DNA of 64,000 nucleotides from JAIVJZ01 sp036386515 (GTDB lineage Bacteria > Acidobacteriota > Blastocatellia > Pyrinomonadales > Pyrinomonadaceae). Where the stretch lies: NCBI GenBank assembly GCA_036386515.1, contig DASVVO010000024.1:1-64000 (forward strand). The letters run 5' to 3'. The translations under genes were made by a program, and so were the position numbers. The stretch's first letter is position 1, and every line of letters starts with the position of its first letter. Shown in pieces: positions 25,416 through 33,085 of this stretch. Below the pieces are notes generated by a model. It made no database searches, was not told the DNA's origin, and saw only the letters and a list, made by a program, of their open reading frames with translations.

Positions 25416-26432
25416 ATGAAGATGACCGGAAACATGTTTGGCATCGCGCTGATGCTCACCACGCTCGGCCTGAACGCGACGGGGGCGAGCGCGTGCGCCG
25501 TCGAGACGCGCGAGGGCGCAACCGCTGCGGGCGGACAGTCTAAAGCGAAAGCGCAGACGACGCCGCCCGCGACGGCGACGCCATCGCCCGTGTTGGCGGG
25601 GGAGGAAAATTTGGAAACAAAAGTTGAAGGCGAGATCAAAGAGTTGGCGGCGGGCGGCTACAGTTCCGTCAATGAACCATTCGTCGTCGTCGCGCGCGAC
25701 GCGCGGACTTACGCCGCCCTGCGTCTGTTGCACGACAAGCTGCCGGAACTCGCCGCGGAGTTCTTCAAGTCGAACGCCGTGGTCGCGGCCTTTCTCGGCC
25801 AGCGGCGCAGCGGCGGTTACGCGGTGCGCATCACGCGCGGTGGCGCGGGGGAGGCGAGCAGCCTGCGCGTCTCGGAGAAGTCGCCGGCGAAAGACGCCAT
25901 CACCACGATGGCGCTCACTTCCGCGTTTCGCATCGTCTCCGTTTCGGTTGACGAAGAAAGCCCGCTCACGCTCGCGCTCGATGCGACGTGGCAGGAGGCC
26001 GCGCGCCCCTACGCGGTGGGCGCGGGCGAGTTCACGCGCATCGGCGGCTTCGCCGGTGGCCGGGAACATTCCAAGCTCGCGGGCGACCTGCGCATTATGC
26101 GCCACGGGCAACTCGCGACCGTGTTCTTTGCCCTGACCGGCGCGGGCGCAAACGGGAGATATGAACTGAAAGACGCGGCGACCGGCCTGGTCACGCCTGA
26201 AGGCGCGCTCTCGCTCACGCGTCTCGACCCCGGCTCGTTCGTCCCGCCGCCGCGCTACCCGCTGCGCGCCCGCGGGCAGTTCACCGACAACGAGGGCAAA
26301 CTCTCGCTCACGTTTGAAGTCATGGAGGCGAAGGTCAACGACGGCTTCGGCGGTCAGGGAAAACTGGAAGCCACGGCCACCGCGCCGCCCCCGAAGAAGC
26401 GCGCCCTCGGCGGCGGCGACCTCCCGATGTAG
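25416..26432 (+). CDS. Exported protein of unknown function
   Basis: The protein has 338 residues. I use the ATG at 25416, which has GGAG just upstream and starts directly at a signal peptide (MFGIALMLTTLGLNATGASA). The mature part begins with a Thr/Ala/Pro linker, then an alpha/beta region (FVVVARDARTYAALRLLHDK, SNAVVAAFLGQRRSGGYAVR) that resembles a protease-complex or PrcB-like domain, and a beta-rich half (FALTGAGANGRYELKDAATG, LSLTFEVMEAKVNDGFGGQG). I do not assign a function. It has no operon partner on its strand. Confidence 0.6.
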   Translation: MKMTGNMFGIALMLTTLGLNATGASACAVETREGATAAGGQSKAKAQTTPPATATPSPVLAGEENLETKVEGEIKELAAGGYSSVNEPFVVVARDARTYAALRLLHDKLPELAAEFFKSNAVVAAFLGQRRSGGYAVRITRGGAGEASSLRVSEKSPAKDAITTMALTSAFRIVSVSVDEESPLTLALDATWQEAARPYAVGAGEFTRIGGFAGGREHSKLAGDLRIMRHGQLATVFFALTGAGANGRYELKDAATGLVTPEGALSLTRLDPGSFVPPPRYPLRARGQFTDNEGKLSLTFEVMEAKVNDGFGGQGKLEATATAPPPKKRALGGGDLPM

Positions 26433-26468
26433 ATGCGGCGCCGTCAATGAGCCGCATGGCTCGGACTC

Positions 26469-26810
26469 TTATCCCCACTCTCCGCACTTCAATTCAACGA
26501 CGTATGCGCCGAGTTCATTATGCGCCCGCCGCGTATAGGTAAAGGCGCGCTCCAACGCGGCCGTCCCCGCCAAACGCCGCTCGTCCAAATCCTCCTGCTC
26601 GTCAGGCGCGGGCGGGGGAGCTAAGCCACAGATCAACTGAATCAAAGCGTCGATCATGTCGCCGTCATCGTATCTTGTGAACGCATCTACCAACTCGCGC
26701 GCCCGATCTTGACTGACGGGCAAAGTTGACCAACGCCTGATCGGTTCGTCGAAATCCGGCTCTCGGCGCGGGCGGGCGGGTGACATGCGCGTGCTATTAT
26801 CTTTTCGCAT
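26469..26810 (-). CDS. Hypothetical protein, 113 residues
   Basis: AAGGAG lies about 8 bases before the ATG at 26810. The product is acidic and helical (QDRARELVDAFTRYDDGDMI, DERRLAGTAALERAFTYTRR), with no signal or membrane segment and no recognised family. It is divergent from the small HTH gene at 26993. An imperfect dyad (AGGGCTA at 26841 and TAGCCCT at 26886) in the shared upstream region could be an operator. Confidence 0.6.
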   Translation of the reverse strand: MRKDNSTRMSPARPRREPDFDEPIRRWSTLPVSQDRARELVDAFTRYDDGDMIDALIQLICGLAPPPAPDEQEDLDERRLAGTAALERAFTYTRRAHNELGAYVVELKCGEWG

Positions 26811-26955
26811 CAGTAGCTCCTTAACCTGTGATACTGGTGTAGGGCTAAGAATGAGCGATTGCCGTCGAAAGTAACGCTCACTCTCTAGCCCTTTTACTTT
26901 GGCAGTGAAGAAACTATACGCAAATACGAAATATTAGTCAACAATTTTCTTCGCA

Positions 26956-26984
26956 TTGACGAAGGGTTTCGCTGAGTGTATAAA
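26956..26984 (+). promoter_or_regulatory. Sigma-70 promoter for a leaderless HTH gene
   Basis: TTGACG (26956-26961), exactly 17 bases, then TATAAA (26979-26984). The expected start of transcription (about 26991-26993) coincides with the ATG at 26993. Confidence 0.75.
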
Positions 26985-26992
26985 AATTGCAT

Positions 26993-27217
26993 ATGGCGAT
27001 ATTGACGACGGCACAGGCGGCGGGGCAGCTAGGCGTGAGCGTTCGACGCGTTCAACAGTTGGTTAGAGACGGACGCTTGCCAGCCGAGCAGTTCGGCGGC
27101 TCGCTGATGATCAGAGAGGAGGATTTGAAGCTGGTTGAAAATCGAAAAGTAGGACGCCCGCCGAAGGTTAAAGCTGAGACAGCTAATAAAACGAGTAAGA
27201 AGAGAGGGAAAAGATAG
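26993..27217 (+). CDS. Excisionase/MerR-type helix-turn-helix DNA-binding protein
   Basis: The protein has 74 residues. The N-terminal domain (TTAQAAGQLGVSVRRVQQLV then RDGRLPAEQFGGSLMI and REEDLKL) is the excisionase-type winged HTH found in phage and plasmid regulators. The tail is Lys/Arg-rich (GRPPKVKAETANKTSKKRGK) and resembles an AT-hook (GRPP). The ATG sits at the predicted transcription start, so the mRNA is probably leaderless. Lower GC than its surroundings suggests acquisition. A TTG at 26987 is a weaker start. Confidence 0.78.
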   Translation: MAILTTAQAAGQLGVSVRRVQQLVRDGRLPAEQFGGSLMIREEDLKLVENRKVGRPPKVKAETANKTSKKRGKR

Positions 27218-27303
27218 CCAGTAATAAGCTATACTTGGTGGCGTAAACTTTCCTCGCGCAGCTTTAGTTTAAAATTCCCGGCCTGAGTTTTTTAACTGAA
27301 CCC

Positions 27304-28584
27304 GTGGACTCGAACACCTTTCTCGTCATCGCCATTATCGCCATCGCCGCGCAGAGTTTGCTGTTGTTCCTCGCGCTGTTCGAGCCGGGCTTGGATTACA
27401 AGATCACGCAGCCGGCCGCCTGCGCGCCCGACTCGCCCGAGTTCCTGCGCATCCTCGAAGCCCTCACCGACGCTCAAGTCACGCGCCGCAGCGCGATTGA
27501 GGTTTTCACCAACGGCGAGAATTACTACGCGGCCGAACTCGACGCCATCCGCCGCGCCGAGCACAACGTCAACATCGAGGCTTACATTTTTCAGAAGGGG
27601 CGGGTGGCCGACGAGTTCATCGAAGTTTTGACTGAGCGCGCGCGCGCCGGGGTGCGCGTCAACCTCGTGCTCGACGCCATCGGCAGCTTCGCCTCATGGG
27701 ACAGCTACTTCAAAGAATTGCGCGCGGCGGGCGGGCGCGTCTGCTGGTATCACCCGTTTCGCTGGTACACGCTGCCGCGCATCAACAACCGCACGCACCG
27801 CGAACTCTTCATCGTTGACGGGCGCATCGCCTTCGTCGGCGGCGCGGGCGTCGCAGACCACTGGCGTTACCCCGTTAAGGATCATCCGCGCTGGCGCGAT
27901 TCGATGTTTCGCGTCGAGGGCGACGCGGTGGCGAACCTGCAGGCGACGTTCGCGGAGAACTGGCTCGAAGCGTCGGGCGAGATACTGGCGGCAAAGGAAT
28001 ACTTCCCGCTCTGCGAGGCCGCGCACTCGACGCCCTCGCTCGTCGTCAACAGTTCGCCTTCGGCCGGACGCTCCACGCGCGCGCGCATACTTTTCCAGAT
28101 GCTCCTCGCCTCCGCGCAAAAGAGCGTCCTCATCACGACGCCCTACTTTCTGCCCGACCGCAGCGCGCGCGCCGAGATGGTGCGCGCCATCCGCGAGCGC
28201 GGCGTCGAGATACAGATCGTCGTCCCCGGCCAGAAAAGCGACCACGCGCTGACGCGCAACTCCAGCCGCCGCCTCTACGGCGACCTGCTCGCGGCGGGCG
28301 CGAAGATTTACGAGTACGCCCCGACGATGATGCACGCCAAGACGCTCGTCGTTGACGGCGTCTGGAGCATCGTCGGCTCGACCAACTTCGACAACCGCTC
28401 CTTCGGTCTCAACGACGAAGTGAACCTCGCCGCCTGCGACGCGAGCCTCGCCGCGCGCATCACCGAAGACTTCGAGCGCGACCGCGCCGAGAGCAAACCC
28501 GTCTCCTACGAAGAATGGCAACGCCGCCCCATCCTCGAACGCGCCCACGAACTGTTCGGGATGCTCCTGGAGAGGCAACAATAG
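27304..28584 (+). CDS. Phospholipase D family protein (cardiolipin-synthase-like)
   Basis: The protein has 426 residues from a GTG start. An N-terminal membrane span (FLVIAIIAIAAQSLLLFLAL) precedes two PLD domains. The second active site is a complete HKD motif (MHAKTLVVDG, His about 343). The first reads HRELFIVDG (His165, Glu167, Asp172), so the expected Lys is Glu. In cardiolipin synthases the two motifs build one active site that joins phospholipids. It is followed, after a hairpin repeat, by an EEP-family hydrolase, a pairing seen with such synthases. Confidence 0.82.
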   Translation: MDSNTFLVIAIIAIAAQSLLLFLALFEPGLDYKITQPAACAPDSPEFLRILEALTDAQVTRRSAIEVFTNGENYYAAELDAIRRAEHNVNIEAYIFQKGRVADEFIEVLTERARAGVRVNLVLDAIGSFASWDSYFKELRAAGGRVCWYHPFRWYTLPRINNRTHRELFIVDGRIAFVGGAGVADHWRYPVKDHPRWRDSMFRVEGDAVANLQATFAENWLEASGEILAAKEYFPLCEAAHSTPSLVVNSSPSAGRSTRARILFQMLLASAQKSVLITTPYFLPDRSARAEMVRAIRERGVEIQIVVPGQKSDHALTRNSSRRLYGDLLAAGAKIYEYAPTMMHAKTLVVDGVWSIVGSTNFDNRSFGLNDEVNLAACDASLAARITEDFERDRAESKPVSYEEWQRRPILERAHELFGMLLERQQ

Positions 28585-28586
28585 AA

Positions 28587-28671
28587 CAGAGGTCAGAGGC
28601 TAGAGGTTAGAGATCAGTGAAGACGAAACTGATTCTTTCTGACCTCTGACCTCTGACCTCTGACCTCTGTG
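28587..28671. repeat. 7-bp-word hairpin repeat (TCTGACC)
   Basis: The right arm (28638-28671) has four to five tandem TCTGACC words. The left arm (28587-28617) is a worn inverted version (ACAGAGGTCAGAGGCTAGAG...). It fills the gap between the PLD and EEP genes and reaches to within 3 bases of the next ATG, so it must be in the EEP gene's leader if they are cotranscribed. Confidence 0.8.
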
Positions 28672-28673
28672 TT

Positions 28674-29414
28674 ATGCGCATCGTCACTTACAACGTACAC
28701 AAATGCCGCGGCCTCGACCGGCGCGTGCGCCCGGCGCGCATCGCGTCGGTGTTGCGCGAACTCGATGCCGACATCATCGCGCTGCAAGAGGTGTTGAGCG
28801 TGGGCGGCGGGGCGCGCGAGATGGATCAGGCGCGCTTCATCGCCGAAGAACTCGGCTATGATTACTGCATCGGCGAGAACCGCAGGCTCTCCGGCGGCGC
28901 ATACGGCAACGTCATCCTCAGTCGTCTACCGTGGCGACACGTGCATAACTACGACATCACCTGGCGCGGGCGCGAGCGGCGCGGCTGCCTGCGCGTGGAC
29001 ATCGAGACGGGCGAGGCGGCGGCGGCAGGAGGCGCGGGGCGGCTCCTCCACCTCTTCAACGTGCATCTCGGCACGGCCTACATCGAGCGTCGGCATCAGG
29101 CGCGCCAACTCGTCGGCGACCGCATACTCGGCAGCGCGGAACTGACGGGCGCGCGCATCGTGCTCGGCGACTTCAACGAGTGGACGAAAGGTCTTGCCAC
29201 CCGGCTCCTGACCGAGCAACTCCAGAGCGCAGACCTGCGCACGCACCTGCGCAGCGCGCGCACCTATCCCGGCGCGCTCCCGCTCGTTCATCTCGACCAC
29301 ATCTACTTCGACCCCGCGCTCGAACTTCGGCAATTAACCTTGCACAAAAGTCTGACCGCGCTCGTCGCCTCCGACCACTTGCCGCTCGTCGCGGACTTCC
29401 GCGTGCGCGCGTAA
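28674..29414 (+). CDS. Endonuclease/exonuclease/phosphatase (EEP) family hydrolase
   Basis: The protein has 246 residues with the EEP (DNase I-like) fold. Metal and catalytic residues are in MRIVTYNVHKC (Asn), IIALQEVLS (Glu), FNVHLG (His), VLGDFNEW (Asp/Asn), LDHIYFD (Asp) and SDHLPLVADF (Asp-His). The family includes nucleases and sphingomyelinase or phosphoinositide phosphatases. Close linkage to a PLD-type synthase suggests a lipid-related phosphodiesterase, but a nuclease remains possible. There is no signal peptide, so it is cytosolic. Confidence 0.85.
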   Translation: MRIVTYNVHKCRGLDRRVRPARIASVLRELDADIIALQEVLSVGGGAREMDQARFIAEELGYDYCIGENRRLSGGAYGNVILSRLPWRHVHNYDITWRGRERRGCLRVDIETGEAAAAGGAGRLLHLFNVHLGTAYIERRHQARQLVGDRILGSAELTGARIVLGDFNEWTKGLATRLLTEQLQSADLRTHLRSARTYPGALPLVHLDHIYFDPALELRQLTLHKSLTALVASDHLPLVADFRVRA

Positions 29415-29474
29415 AGCGAACTTAATCGCGTTGGCACGAAGCGGCTTTTGAATTTCAGGGCTGTTGAATTTTGC

Positions 29475-29765
29475 TCAGGAGAGTTTCGCGTTTTTGCGGC
29501 GCGGGGCGCGCTTTTTGGCGGGCGTCGCGGCGGCGGGCGGCGTGGCGGCGGGCGTTGCGTCCGTCGCATGAAGCCTCGCCGCCGCCGCGCCGTTGTGGTT
29601 CGAGACGTAGCGGCGCGCGGCTTCGTCGCTGATGATGCAGAGGCCGTGAATCTTGTCGGCGCGCAGGCGACCTACCAACCCCGCCGCGTCTTCGTAATTC
29701 ACGCCCGACGCCTCGCAGCCGCGTTCGCTCACGACCGACCAGCGTTGTTCTCGCAGTTCACTCAT
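29475..29765 (-). CDS. Small hypothetical protein with basic C-terminus
   Basis: The protein has 96 residues from the ATG at 29765, with GAGAG upstream. The N-terminal half (MSELREQRWSVVSERGCEAS, then LVGRLRADKIHGLCIISDEA and ARRYVS) reads like a small alpha/beta fold. The C-terminus is Ala/Pro/Thr-rich ending in KKRAPRRKNAKLS, typical of a nucleic-acid-binding tail. The frame is open further up to 29942 but without support. No family is recognised. Confidence 0.5.
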   Translation of the reverse strand: MSELREQRWSVVSERGCEASGVNYEDAAGLVGRLRADKIHGLCIISDEAARRYVSNHNGAAAARLHATDATPAATPPAAATPAKKRAPRRKNAKLS

Positions 29766-29993
29766 CAGAATCTCTCGGCCGTTGAAAGTTGATTGAAGCT
29801 GTCGGGAGTTTAATGTAAGGCGGCGCGGAAAGCCAAACAGGCGAGCCGCCGACGACCGTGGCGGCAACGCGGCGCGTGCGGCGGCGGGCTGAATTTGACT
29901 TTGCCGCGCAAATACAATAGAAACCACGCCGCACGACCCCATTCTCCCCTCCGCCCCGCGCGCGCCTTCAGGGGAAACTTACGGAGCCTCCAC

Positions 29994-30437
29994 ATGTTCA
30001 GAGAGTTCAGAGAGTTCATCAAACGCGGCAACGTCATAGACCTCGCCGTCGCCGTCATCATCGCCGCGGCCTTCGGCAAGATCATCACGACGCTCGTTGA
30101 CGGCGTGATCATGCCGCCCATCGGCATGTTGCTCGGCGGCGTGGACTTCTCCGGCCTTTTCCTCAACCTCTCGGACAAGCCGCGCCCGGCGAGCCTCGCC
30201 GCCGCTCGCGCCGACGCCGTCCCCGTCATCGCCTACGGCCAACTGATCAACGACATCATCACCTTCCTCATCGTCGCCTTCGTCGTCTTCCTCATCGTCC
30301 GCTACGTCAACCACCTCAAGAGCAGACAGGCGACCGACGCCGCGCCGACTACCAAAGACTGCCCGCGCTGCCTTTCAACCATCCCGCTCAAGGCCACGCG
30401 CTGCGCCGGATGCTGCGTTGACCTGAGCGCAATTTAA
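29994..30437 (+). CDS. mscL: Large-conductance mechanosensitive channel with C-terminal zinc ribbon
   Basis: The protein has 147 residues. MscL is a pentameric channel that opens under membrane tension and relieves osmotic shock. Typical parts are FREFREFIKRGNVIDLAVAV (N-terminal helix and TM1), VDGVIMPPIGMLLGGVDF, and TM2 (LINDIITFLIVAFVVFLIV). Unusually, the cytoplasmic tail carries KDCPRCLSTIPLKATRCAGC, two C-x2-C pairs forming a zinc-ribbon-like knuckle in place of the usual charged bundle end. GGAG lies 7 bases before the ATG at 29994. Its stop codon shares bases with the stop of the convergent egtB. Confidence 0.93.
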   Translation: MFREFREFIKRGNVIDLAVAVIIAAAFGKIITTLVDGVIMPPIGMLLGGVDFSGLFLNLSDKPRPASLAAARADAVPVIAYGQLINDIITFLIVAFVVFLIVRYVNHLKSRQATDAAPTTKDCPRCLSTIPLKATRCAGCCVDLSAI

Positions 30438-31804
30438 GCGTCCGCGGCGCAGCGGATTCCGGCGAAGCCGATGCGGAAGTGGCGTCGGAAAAAGTTGCGG
30501 AAGGAAGTGCGCAAAATCGACGGGTGGGTCGCCCACGAGCCGCCTTTGAGAACGCGGTGGTCGCCGTCGAACCACACCTCGGAATATTCCGGGTAGGGGT
30601 AGGCCGTGAAACCCTCATAACCGGCGAACGGGTCGCTCGTCCATTCCCAGACGTTGCCCGTCATGTCGAGACAACCGGCGTCGCTCGCGCCCGCCGGGAA
30701 AGAGCCGGACGGGGTGGTGTCCCAATAACGCAGATCGAAATTGCCGTGCGCGTCGGCGGGCGCATCATCGCCCCACGCGAAGAGGCGTTTGCGCCCGCTG
30801 CCGGCGTCCCAAGACGCGGCCTTCTCCCACTCGGCCTCCGTCGGCAGCCGCTTTCCGGCGAAGCGCGCATAGGCCGCCGCTTCGTACCAACTCACGCCCG
30901 CCACCGGATGCTCCGGCTTGAGCGCGCCCTCTGCAAACATCGTGCGCACGCTCCAACGGCGCGCGCCGTCGTCGCCGTCGCCGTCGGGGTTCTGCGGCAA
31001 CCAGTAGAACGGCCGCGTCCAGTTCTCGCGCTCGCGCCACCCCCAGCCCTCTTCATCCCACCACTCGCGCCGCTCGTAGCCGCCCTCCGCGATGAAGTGC
31101 GCGTACTCTTCGTTGGTCGTCAAGAGCCGGTCGATTTTGAAAGCGTCGAGCGCGACCGTGTGCGGGGGCAGTTCGTTATCGTAGACGAACATCCGCCACG
31201 GCGCGCCCGATAGAAACTCGCCCGCCTCCACTCTCACCATGTCGCCACGCGAGACAGGCGGCAGGGGCGGCGACGCGTGCGCGCCGACCTGCAATGCGCT
31301 CGCGTCGGGCGCGGTGGCGCGCCGCTTCTTCGCCGGGTCGAGCATGTGCAGGAGGTAGGCCAGCGTCTCCTGGTGCTGCCGCTCGTGTTCGAGAACGAGT
31401 TGGAAGACGTAACCGTCGCGCAGCAGCGGCGACTGAGGCGGCGATGCGGACTCGTCGAAGCGTGCGTCTTCAAGATAACGGAGTGTCGCGCTTCTGACGC
31501 GCGCGAGGTAGAGTTCCATCTCGCGGCGCGTGGGGAGATGAATCGAGTTTTCGCGCGGCGTGGCGATGGGGTCGAAGATGCGTTCGTAGCGCGCGTCGGG
31601 CGCATCGTCGCCCTTCGCTTTTTGCAGAATCCAGTAGGCCTCGAAGACGCCGATGTGCGCGAGATGCCAGATGACCGGGCGAAAACCGCCGCCGGGACTC
31701 TCGTGTAAATCCGCTTCGCGCGCCGCCAGGTCGAACAATCTCATGGTGACGGCGCGCGTCGCCTCCAACATCTGCGCGATCTGCGCGGCCTGCTCGTTCA
31801 TCAT
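30434..31804 (-). CDS. egtB: Ergothioneine biosynthesis sulfoxide synthase EgtB
   Basis: The protein has 456 residues. EgtB is an iron enzyme that joins hercynine to gamma-Glu-Cys or Cys. The N-terminal DinB-like part has WHLAHIGVFEAYWILQK (His) and LEHERQHQETLAYLLHML, giving the 3-His iron site (H-x3-H). The C-terminal formylglycine-generating-enzyme-like domain has KRLPTEAEWEKAA, GNVWEWTSDPFAGYEGF and VLKGGSWATHPSILRTSFRN. It is divergent from egtD and egtA, 230 bases away, separated by a hairpin repeat. SenA (selenoneine) has the same architecture, but the EgtD partner favours ergothioneine. Confidence 0.9.
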   Translation of the reverse strand: MMNEQAAQIAQMLEATRAVTMRLFDLAAREADLHESPGGGFRPVIWHLAHIGVFEAYWILQKAKGDDAPDARYERIFDPIATPRENSIHLPTRREMELYLARVRSATLRYLEDARFDESASPPQSPLLRDGYVFQLVLEHERQHQETLAYLLHMLDPAKKRRATAPDASALQVGAHASPPLPPVSRGDMVRVEAGEFLSGAPWRMFVYDNELPPHTVALDAFKIDRLLTTNEEYAHFIAEGGYERREWWDEEGWGWRERENWTRPFYWLPQNPDGDGDDGARRWSVRTMFAEGALKPEHPVAGVSWYEAAAYARFAGKRLPTEAEWEKAASWDAGSGRKRLFAWGDDAPADAHGNFDLRYWDTTPSGSFPAGASDAGCLDMTGNVWEWTSDPFAGYEGFTAYPYPEYSEVWFDGDHRVLKGGSWATHPSILRTSFRNFFRRHFRIGFAGIRCAADA

Positions 31805-31817
31805 AAAGAAAGTTTCA

Positions 31818-31892
31818 GGTTTCAGGTTTCAGGTTTCAAGTTAAAGACCACAGAACCTCAGTCCTGAAACTTGAAACCTGAAACCTGAAACT
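31818..31892. repeat. 25-bp-arm hairpin of TTTCAGG words (family copy B)
   Basis: Arm 31818-31842 is the exact reverse complement of 31868-31892; an additional word sits at 31811. The loop (AAAGACCACAGAACCTCAGT...) is related to the loop of copy A at 7569-7596. It lies between egtB and egtD just upstream of the egtD promoter. Confidence 0.87.
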
Positions 31893-31906
31893 CATTCCCT
31901 CATCGG

Positions 31907-31934
31907 TTGACAGTGAACTTTGACAAGTTATGAT
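31907..31934 (+). promoter_or_regulatory. Promoter for egtD-egtA
   Basis: TTGACA (31907-31912), 16 bases, TATGAT (31929-31934): close to the sigma-70 consensus. The leader to the egtD ATG is about 95 bases. Confidence 0.75.
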
Positions 31935-32035
31935 AGCATGCGAAACGAACGAACCGGGGCAAAGGGCATCGAGCAAAACTTTGCGGATTCCGTTCGAGAA
32001 TCCGCGACCGACACGCGAAACGAAGAATCTCCACG

Positions 32036-33064
32036 ATGATGCCGCCCACCGCCGCCGACCTCCACGCCGCACGCCTGCGCCTCCACCGGCTCGACACCGC
32101 CGACGCCCGCGCCGCCTTCGCCCGCGATGTCTCGGACGGCCTCGGCAAAGCTCCGAAGCAACTCTTCCCCAAATATTTTTACGACGAACTCGGAAGCCTG
32201 CTCTTCGACGCCATCTGCCTCCTGCCCGAGTATTACCTGACGCGCGCCGAAAACGACATCCTCGCCCGCCATGCCGCTGAGATCGTCGCCGCCGCCGCCG
32301 CGCCGGACGATGCGCCGCTCTCCCTTCTGGAACTCGGCAGCGGCAGCGCGACCAAGACGCGCCGCATCATCGAAGCCCTCCTCGCACGCCAGACGGAGTT
32401 GCACTATCTTCCCGTGGACATCTCCGTCTCCGCCCTCGAAGCGAGCGCGCAGGCGTTGCTCCAGTCTTACCCCGCGCTCCGCATAGAGGCTTACGCCAGC
32501 GATTACGACGCCGCGCTCTTGCGCCTGCGGGGCGAGCGCGCAGCGCGCGGCCAACGCCTGCTCGCACTCTTTCTCGGCTCGAACATCGGCAACTTCGACC
32601 GCGACGGCGCGCGTCAATTTTTGCTCGCGCTGCGCCAGGCGCTCCGCGACGGCGACGCGCTCCTGCTCGGCGCGGATTTGAAGAAAGACCGCGCCACGCT
32701 GGAAGCCGCCTACGACGACGCGCTCGGCGTGACCGCCGCCTTCAACCTCAACCAACTCGTGCGCCTCAACCGCGAGTTCGACGCCGACTTCGACCCGCGC
32801 GCCTTCCGTCACGTCGCCATTTATCAAGAAGAGGCGGGGCGCGTCGAAATCTACATCGAGAGCAGGCGCGCGCAGGTCGTCAGCCTGCCCAAGCTCGACT
32901 TGCGGATCAGTTTCGCCGAGGGCGAGCGCATTCACACGGAGAACTCCTACAAGTATGACCCGGAGGAACTCGACGCGCTGGCCGCGCACACGGGCTTTGC
33001 CTGTACGCGCCGGTGGACGGATGCGGCCGGGCGTTTCAGCAGCAATCTCTTCGTCGCGCGCTAG
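32036..33064 (+). CDS. egtD: L-histidine N-alpha-methyltransferase EgtD
   Basis: The protein has 342 residues. It trimethylates histidine with SAM to make hercynine, the first ergothioneine step. Marks include GLGKAPKQLFPKYFYDELGS, FDAICLLPEYYLTRAENDIL, the SAM-binding LLELGSGSATKTRRIIEAL, LFLGSNIGNFDRDGARQFL and the C-terminal IHTENSYKYDPEELDALAAHT, whose ENSYKY segment is typical. A tandem ATG at 32036 and 32039 makes the exact start uncertain by one codon. EgtB is divergent and EgtA follows 22 bases after the stop. Confidence 0.93.
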   Translation: MMPPTAADLHAARLRLHRLDTADARAAFARDVSDGLGKAPKQLFPKYFYDELGSLLFDAICLLPEYYLTRAENDILARHAAEIVAAAAAPDDAPLSLLELGSGSATKTRRIIEALLARQTELHYLPVDISVSALEASAQALLQSYPALRIEAYASDYDAALLRLRGERAARGQRLLALFLGSNIGNFDRDGARQFLLALRQALRDGDALLLGADLKKDRATLEAAYDDALGVTAAFNLNQLVRLNREFDADFDPRAFRHVAIYQEEAGRVEIYIESRRAQVVSLPKLDLRISFAEGERIHTENSYKYDPEELDALAAHTGFACTRRWTDAAGRFSSNLFVAR

Positions 33065-33085
33065 CAAGGACTCCCGGTTTCCCGT

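Noticed and set aside
28587..28671. Could the tandem words be a CRISPR array?
   Set aside because: Units are 7 bases with no spacers, arranged as a hairpin, and no cas gene is present in the window.
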